Positions 5,868 through 9,763 of a DNA stretch of 9,763 nt are shown here, in pieces. How positions within the stretch are numbered: position 1 is the first letter of the stretch; each line of letters starts with the position of its first letter. A program made the translations under genes and the position numbers. Source of the stretch: an uncultured Clostridia bacterium (GTDB lineage: Bacteria; Bacillota; Clostridia; Oscillospirales; Acutalibacteraceae); contig CANQGN010000047.1 in the NCBI GenBank assembly GCA_947623215.1, forward strand, positions 1 to 9,763. The letters are read 5' to 3'. The notes beneath the pieces were generated by a model. It worked only from the letters and a program-made list of their open reading frames with translations. It did no database searches and was not told the origin of the DNA.

Positions 5868-7190
5868 TTATTCCTCCTGCAAGTCGCGCAAAATATCTTG
5901 AAAGGTCTGCTCTACCAGCGCGGCCGGGTCGCTCGTGTCTGTCGACTGCGGCGCGGGTTCGGGCTTCGGTTCCGGTTGCGGTTCGGGCTTTACTTCCGGT
6001 TTTACTTCCGCTTTCGGCTGCGGCTGGGGTTGTGGTTTCGGTTCCGGCTTCGCTTCCGGCTGCGGTTGGGGCTTCGGTTCCACTTTGGGCTGGGGTTTGG
6101 CGGCGGGTTTTGGGGGCCTTACCGCCTCTTTTTCTTTGGCTTCCGCCTCCGCTTCCGCTTTACGGGCGGCTTTTTTCTTGCGTTTGGGGGCGGGGGCGGG
6201 GTCGGTCTGCTCCGCCTCGGCCAGCAAATCGGTCGGCAGGGCAATGCCTCCCGGCGTGGGGGCGGGCATGTTGCGCAGGGGGTCGTCTTCTTCCTCTTCC
6301 TCGCGCGGCAGCATAATGGCGCCGTCCGCCGGGGTTAAATCTACCGGCAATGCGGGGGGTTCCTCCGGCTGGCGGCGGGGTTTTTTCTTGGATTTCGGTT
6401 TTTCTTTTATGGGCTGGTCGTCGCGCTCGGCGTCCTCTGTCGGCGCTTCACCGGGCTTGGCGCGAAAGGCTACGTGGGCAAGCAGGGTAACGGCGTAAAG
6501 GCAGCCCCCAAGGCCCAGCGTGCGAAGGGTGCCCTCGCCCGCAAACCAGTGCGACAGGGTAACGGCCGCGCCCAGCACCGCCGTGGCGGCCCCGGCGCCC
6601 ACCAGCGAGCCGCAGGGCGAATCGGGCAGGGTAAACACCCGCAGGCTGGCCAGCAAAAAGCACAAAAACGCGCAGCAGAACAACACGGTAAACACGTTAT
6701 CGCTCAGTTTGGCAATGCCGTTGTAGCCGGCGTAATAGACCACCAGCCGGGCAAGCTCGGTAATAACCGGCGCCATAAAGGCAAAGGTGGGGGGCGTTTG
6801 GGCTTTGAACCAGTAGCTGGCCAATACCACAAAGCTCACGGCAAGGCAAATAGAGGCGGCCAGCAGCACGCCCCGGGCCAAAACGCCCTCGGTCGCCTGC
6901 CAGTCGCTCATGCCCTGGGGAATGCACAGCACCGCTACTGCCAGCGCGGCCGCGGCGGTGGGCTTACCGGGGGCGGGGGCAGGCGCGGTTTTGCGCAGCG
7001 CCAGCCGGGCGGCGAGCCAATAGACCGCCAGCAGGCAAAAGAGCCCCGCCTCCAGCCAGGTGCACAGGGTGACGTAAGCCGGGCTGTAAAAGCCAGAGGG
7101 TTCTACCGTAACGGCCAGCTGCCAGGCCCGCAGGGCCGTGGCAACGGGCAGCAGCACACAGAGAATATAGAAAAAAGGACGTTGCTTCAT
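5868..7190 (-). CDS. Polytopic membrane protein with Pro/Lys/Glu-rich cytoplasmic tail (440 aa)
   Basis: I do not recognise a named family. Residues 1-245 hold about eight hydrophobic segments (roughly 7-24, 38-62, 78-95, 104-127, 134-156, 165-187, 196-214, 224-243), so it should sit in the cytoplasmic membrane. Lysine/arginine-rich sequence right after the last helix (KEKPKSKKKPRR at 262-273) and the even helix count suggest that the tail is cytoplasmic. The tail is low complexity: an acidic run EEEEEDD at 297-303, Lys/Ala/Glu-rich 336-357, and alternating x-Pro repeats with Lys, Gln and Glu at 360-412. It ends in a short, probably helical segment, VEQTFQDILRDL at 426-437. GGGAG (complement of 7202-7206) lies 11 nt before the ATG. 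The gene starts 29 nt after the citrate synthase stop and is 8 nt before the SGNH gene. Function unknown; the tail looks like a flexible tether. Confidence 0.85.
   Translation of the reverse strand: MKQRPFFYILCVLLPVATALRAWQLAVTVEPSGFYSPAYVTLCTWLEAGLFCLLAVYWLAARLALRKTAPAPAPGKPTAAAALAVAVLCIPQGMSDWQATEGVLARGVLLAASICLAVSFVVLASYWFKAQTPPTFAFMAPVITELARLVVYYAGYNGIAKLSDNVFTVLFCCAFLCFLLASLRVFTLPDSPCGSLVGAGAATAVLGAAVTLSHWFAGEGTLRTLGLGGCLYAVTLLAHVAFRAKPGEAPTEDAERDDQPIKEKPKSKKKPRRQPEEPPALPVDLTPADGAIMLPREEEEEDDPLRNMPAPTPGGIALPTDLLAEAEQTDPAPAPKRKKKAARKAEAEAEAKEKEAVRPPKPAAKPQPKVEPKPQPQPEAKPEPKPQPQPQPKAEVKPEVKPEPQPEPKPEPAPQSTDTSDPAALVEQTFQDILRDLQEE
5954..6110. repeat. Degenerate hexamer repeat encoding alternating x-Pro (KP/QP/EP)
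   Basis: The plus strand is a run of degenerate GGTTCC/GGCTGC/GGTTTC-type hexamers whose minus-strand reading is CCx-paired codons for Lys-Pro, Gln-Pro and Glu-Pro. The unit is imperfect, so it is an aged coding microsatellite, not a clean array. It lies wholly inside the membrane-protein gene and corresponds to residues 361-413. Confidence 0.8.
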
Positions 7191-7219
7191 GAAAAAATCG
7201 ACTCCCTTTTTATGGTTCG

Positions 7220-8584
7220 TCAGCGTTCGCTGAGCGGCAAATAGCGGGCAGTGCGGTGCAGGGCGCGGTAGGCGGGGCGAATAATGCGGCCGCCGGAGAC
7301 AAATTCCTCTACCCTATGGGCGCACCAACCGGCAATGCGGGCCACGGCAAACATGGGGGTAAACAAATCGTCCGGAATGCCGAGCGAGCGGTAAACCAAC
7401 CCGGAGTATAGGTCTACGTTGGCGCAAATGGGCTTTTCGCTGCCCTTTACCTTGGCAAAAACAGAGGGGGCCAGCCGCTCTACCTGCTCGAGCAGGGTAA
7501 AGTCGTCGCCAAAGCCTTTCTCCTGCGCCAAGCTCCGGGCGCGGTCGCGCAAAATCACCGCGCGGGGGTCAGAGAGGGTGTAAATGGCGTGCCCCACGCC
7601 GTAAATTTTGCCCGAGCGGTCGCCCTGCTCGCGGTTGAGCAGGCCGGTTAAAAAGGCGACAACCTGCTCGTCGTCTTTGGGGTCGCGCACCGCCTCGCGC
7701 ATGTAGCTTAGCATTTCCATACATTTGGCGTTGGCGCCGCCGTGCAGCGGGCCTTTTAGCGAACCGATAGCCGCCGCAATGGCCGAGTAGGTGTCGGTAC
7801 CGGAGCTGGAAAGCACCCGGCAGGCAAAGGTAGAGTTGTTGCCGCCGCCGTGGTCGGCGTGCAAAATCATGCACAAATCCAGCAGCCGGGCCTCTTCTTC
7901 CGTAAACTTACGGTTCATGCGAATGGAAGATAATATGGATTCGGCGGTAGAGTAGGCGGGGTTAATGGGGTGAAAAAACATGCTTTTGTGCTCGTACTGC
8001 CGCCGCTTTACCTGGTAAGCGTAAGACATAATGGTGGGCAGCTGGGCAATGAGCTCAATGGACTGGCGCAAAATATTGGGAATGGCGGTATTGTCCGGGT
8101 TATAGTCGTAAGAATAGAGGGCCAGCACCGAGCGGGCCAGCTTGTTCATAATATCCGGCGAGGGAGATTTTAAAATCATATCCTCGGCAAAAAATTCCGG
8201 CAGTTCGCGGCATTCGCCTAAAATTTCTTTAAATCCCTCCAGCTTTTCGCGGTCGGGCAGCTCGCCAAAGAGCAGCAGCCACACCACCTCTTCAAAGCCA
8301 AAGCGACCATCGGCGTCGCAGCCGTCTATAATGTCTTTCACGTCAATGCCGCGGTAGGTCAGGTGGCCTTCGTCCGGCAGGCGCTCGCCGTCGCTCAGCA
8401 CGTAGCCGTGCACGTTGCAAATACGGGTCAGCCCCGCCATAACGCCCGAACCGTCGGCGTTGCGCAGCCCCCGTTTTACGTCATATTTTTTAAAATCAGC
8501 CGGGTCAATGCAGTTATTTTTTTTGTATTCCTCGCATAATTTGGACAAGGACTGCATGGAGATTTTGGAATGGGTTTGCTGCAT
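7220..8584 (-). CDS. Citrate synthase
   Basis: This enzyme condenses acetyl-CoA and oxaloacetate to citrate, the entry step of the TCA cycle and, in fermenters, a route to 2-oxoglutarate and glutamate. Seen: LHADHGGGNNSTF at 241-253 with catalytic His245; GPLHGGAN at 278-285; signature GVGHAIYTLSDPR at 329-341 with His332; and NVDLYSG with Asp391, completing the His-His-Asp triad. The 454 residues, with an N-terminal extension of about 40, match the clostridial form. The Met1 start is preferred over Met10 because AAGGA (complement of 8596-8600) sits 11 nt upstream, whereas Met10 has no ribosome site. It heads a probable operon with the membrane protein and SGNH gene. No aconitase or isocitrate dehydrogenase gene is adjacent here. 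A 2-methylcitrate synthase activity cannot be excluded, but citrate synthase is much likelier. Confidence 0.96.
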   Translation of the reverse strand: MQQTHSKISMQSLSKLCEEYKKNNCIDPADFKKYDVKRGLRNADGSGVMAGLTRICNVHGYVLSDGERLPDEGHLTYRGIDVKDIIDGCDADGRFGFEEVVWLLLFGELPDREKLEGFKEILGECRELPEFFAEDMILKSPSPDIMNKLARSVLALYSYDYNPDNTAIPNILRQSIELIAQLPTIMSYAYQVKRRQYEHKSMFFHPINPAYSTAESILSSIRMNRKFTEEEARLLDLCMILHADHGGGNNSTFACRVLSSSGTDTYSAIAAAIGSLKGPLHGGANAKCMEMLSYMREAVRDPKDDEQVVAFLTGLLNREQGDRSGKIYGVGHAIYTLSDPRAVILRDRARSLAQEKGFGDDFTLLEQVERLAPSVFAKVKGSEKPICANVDLYSGLVYRSLGIPDDLFTPMFAVARIAGWCAHRVEEFVSGGRIIRPAYRALHRTARYLPLSER

Positions 8585-8683
8585 AAGGTTGAGGTTCCTT
8601 TCTGAAACGGCGGCCCCTTTTATACAAACGGGCGCGGTTTCTAAATATTATTTGCACCGGTAGAGTACAAACCTTGAAACAAT

Positions 8684-8712
8684 ATTTTACATGATAATGG
8701 TCTTAAAGTCAA
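8684..8712 (-). promoter_or_regulatory. Sigma-A-type promoter of the citrate synthase operon
   Basis: On the minus strand, TTGACT (complement of 8707-8712) and TAAAAT (complement of 8684-8689) are separated by 17 nt. Each matches the consensus at 5 of 6 positions. It lies in the AT-rich spacer about 100 nt before the citrate synthase start, leaving a leader of roughly 90 nt that could host regulation. I see no recognisable riboswitch in the leader. Confidence 0.8.
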
Positions 8713-8723
8713 TGCGTTTGGGC

Positions 8724-8740
8724 AAAAAAGCGGCTTTTTT
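8724..8740. repeat. A-tract/T-tract hairpin in the divergent spacer
   Basis: AAAAAAG (8724-8730) and CTTTTTT (8734-8740) form a perfect 7-bp stem around CGG. It lies between the citrate synthase promoter and the spoIID-like gene. It could be a regulator site or a weak symmetrical terminator that insulates the two divergent units. Function not shown. Confidence 0.4.
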
Positions 8741-8794
8741 TGGCAAAAACAGGGCGAGGCGGCTGCCCGCCCGCAACAGAGAGGGGACGGGAGA

Positions 8795-9763
8795 ATGAAC
8801 AAAGGATACGGGATTACGGCGCTGGCGGTGTTTTGCTGCATGGCGCTGCTGCCGACGCTGGCCCTGCCCGCCCCGGCGGCGGAAAGCCGACCGGGCGGGG
8901 CAAGCGGGGCGGGGGAGGGCGAGCCCGCGGCCTTGCAGGTGCTGCGGGCAGAAAGCGGCGCGGTAGAGAGCGTTTCGCTGCCCGACTATTTGTTTGGGGT
9001 GGCGGCGAGCGAGCTGCCGGACGATGCGCCGGGGCAAGCGGTAAAAGCGCAGGCGGTGGCGGCGGCTACGCTGGCGCTTTACCGGCGGGGGCAGCGGCAG
9101 GCCAACCCGCCCGCCGCGCTGCTGGGGGCAGACGTAAGCGACGACGCCGCCACCGACCAATGCTACCGCTCGCGGGAGGAAATTTTGCAAAAATGGGGCG
9201 GCGGCGACGAAGCAGAGCAGCGAGAAAAAGAATGGCGGGGGTGGATTGCCGAGGTGGCAGACTACCGGGTGTGCTACGGGGGCGAGCTTGCCATGACGGT
9301 TTACCACAGCCTTTCGGCCGGGCGAACGGAGTCGGCCGAGGCGGTGTGGGGGGAGGCCGTGCCCTACCTAACTCCGGTAGAAAGCGCGGCCGACTTAACG
9401 AGCGAAGACTACATTTCTACCAAAACGCTGGCGCTGGCAGACTTTGCCGCCGGGCTGCGCACCATAGGCGGGGGAGAGGGAATAGACGACGACTGCGCGG
9501 TGGGGGAGGTAGTTCGCACCGAAAGCGGCGGCGTGCAGCGCGTCACAATTGGCGGGGTGGCCTTTACCGGCCGGGCGCTGCGGGCGGCCTTTTCGCTCCG
9601 CTCGGCCAATTTTGACCTCACGGTGGGGGAAGAGGAGGCAACGTTTACCGTGCGGGGGTACGGCCACCAGGTGGGCATGAGCCAGTACGGCGCTTGTGCC
9701 ATGGCGGCGCAGGGCAGTACCTGGCGGGAGATTTTAAGCTGGTACTACCCCGGCAGCACGGTG
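8795..9763 (+). CDS. spoIID: SpoIID/LytB-family lytic transglycosylase, 3' end beyond the window
   Basis: The gene is open to the right edge: 323 codons are visible with no stop. Homologues are peptidoglycan lytic transglycosylases that cleave glycan strands in the engulfing mother-cell membrane during sporulation. Seen: a short positive start followed by a hydrophobic segment (about 7-24) acting as signal peptide or anchor; PDYLFGVAASELP with Glu73 at the catalytic glutamate position; CYRSREEILQKWG; VYHSLSAGRTESAEAVWG; PYLTPVES; and RGYGHQVGMSQYGA followed by ILSWYYPGS near the end. Bacillus SpoIID is about 340 residues, so little should be missing. GAGGGG at 8781-8786, 8 nt before the ATG, supports the start. 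The normally conserved AARTYA helix reads AAATLA here. It diverges from citrate synthase and should be controlled separately (sigma-E in Bacillus), though I could not find a clear sigma-E promoter. A vegetative LytB-like role is an alternative. Confidence 0.9.
   Translation, partial: MNKGYGITALAVFCCMALLPTLALPAPAAESRPGGASGAGEGEPAALQVLRAESGAVESVSLPDYLFGVAASELPDDAPGQAVKAQAVAAATLALYRRGQRQANPPAALLGADVSDDAATDQCYRSREEILQKWGGGDEAEQREKEWRGWIAEVADYRVCYGGELAMTVYHSLSAGRTESAEAVWGEAVPYLTPVESAADLTSEDYISTKTLALADFAAGLRTIGGGEGIDDDCAVGEVVRTESGGVQRVTIGGVAFTGRALRAAFSLRSANFDLTVGEEEATFTVRGYGHQVGMSQYGACAMAAQGSTWREILSWYYPGSTV

Noticed and set aside
5954..6110. Possible CRISPR or minisatellite array
   Set aside because: The units are degenerate hexamers in frame with coding sequence, with no constant repeat and unique spacer pattern.
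7221..7232. CAGCGTTCGCTG palindrome at the end of citrate synthase as a terminator or operator
   Set aside because: The arms are 5 bp with a 2-nt centre, it overlaps the final codons, and no T run follows; the next gene starts 29 nt after the stop.
5898..7244. Several long plus-strand open frames over the membrane-protein gene
   Set aside because: They translate as Gly/Arg/Ser/Phe-rich low-complexity text mirroring the x-Pro repeat on the other strand, with no ribosome sites or family motifs.
8585..8794. Sigma-E promoter for spoIID or a riboswitch in the citrate synthase leader
   Set aside because: An ATATT element exists at 8682-8686 but no matching CATACA-like -10 at the right distance, and I see no known riboswitch core in the leader.
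8740..9615. A 291-codon plus-strand open frame over the right end
   Set aside because: It is an Arg/Gly/Ala-rich shadow. The frame starting at 8795 gives a SpoIID protein with all family motifs and a ribosome site, so that frame is the real gene even though it runs off the edge.

Overview
The window looks like a piece of a GC-rich, spore-forming Clostridia (Bacillota) chromosome. The evidence is a spoIID-type sporulation gene, strong GGAGG-type ribosome binding sites, sigma-A-like promoters in AT-rich spacers, a classical Gram-positive lipoprotein and GC-ending codons in most coding sequence. An Oscillospirales-like gut anaerobe would fit, but that placement is inference. I see no rRNA, tRNA, CRISPR array, transposase or integrase.

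Region 1 (1-3376, plus strand) is the downstream part of a tightly spaced sugar-catabolism operon. It holds the C-terminal half of a Gfo/Idh/MocA NAD(P)-dependent dehydrogenase, two different TIM-barrel sugar isomerase/epimerases and a complete second Gfo/Idh/MocA dehydrogenase. This is the usual toolkit for oxidising a sugar, inositol or glycoside to a keto intermediate and then isomerising or cleaving it. The substrate cannot be read from the sequence. The operon ends at a hairpin near 3396-3427 and faces the convergent gap gene, which has its own strong terminator at 3461-3497.

Region 2 (3527-8584, minus strand) reads right to left. It begins with citrate synthase (TCA entry), followed at 29 nt by an eight-helix membrane protein with a long charged, Pro/Lys/Glu/Gln-rich cytoplasmic tail. 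A small intracellular SGNH hydrolase follows at 8 nt, its ribosome binding site lying inside the last codons of the membrane-protein gene. After 80 nt comes a small lipoprotein, and last is glyceraldehyde-3-phosphate dehydrogenase with its own promoter. Citrate synthase, the membrane protein and the SGNH hydrolase probably share a transcript from the good promoter at 8684-8712. The spacer before gap holds a promoter, a 26-bp palindrome and a larger inverted repeat that could fold as a three-way junction.

Region 3 (8795-9763, plus strand) diverges from citrate synthase and holds most of a SpoIID/LytB-family peptidoglycan lytic transglycosylase. It runs off the right edge without a stop.

The window is mostly ordinary metabolism. 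The parts most worth a second look are the paired epimerases (one with an altered metal-ligand position), the structured DNA upstream of gap, the repeat-rich tail of the membrane protein, and a strong preference for A-ending codons before Asp/Glu codons.
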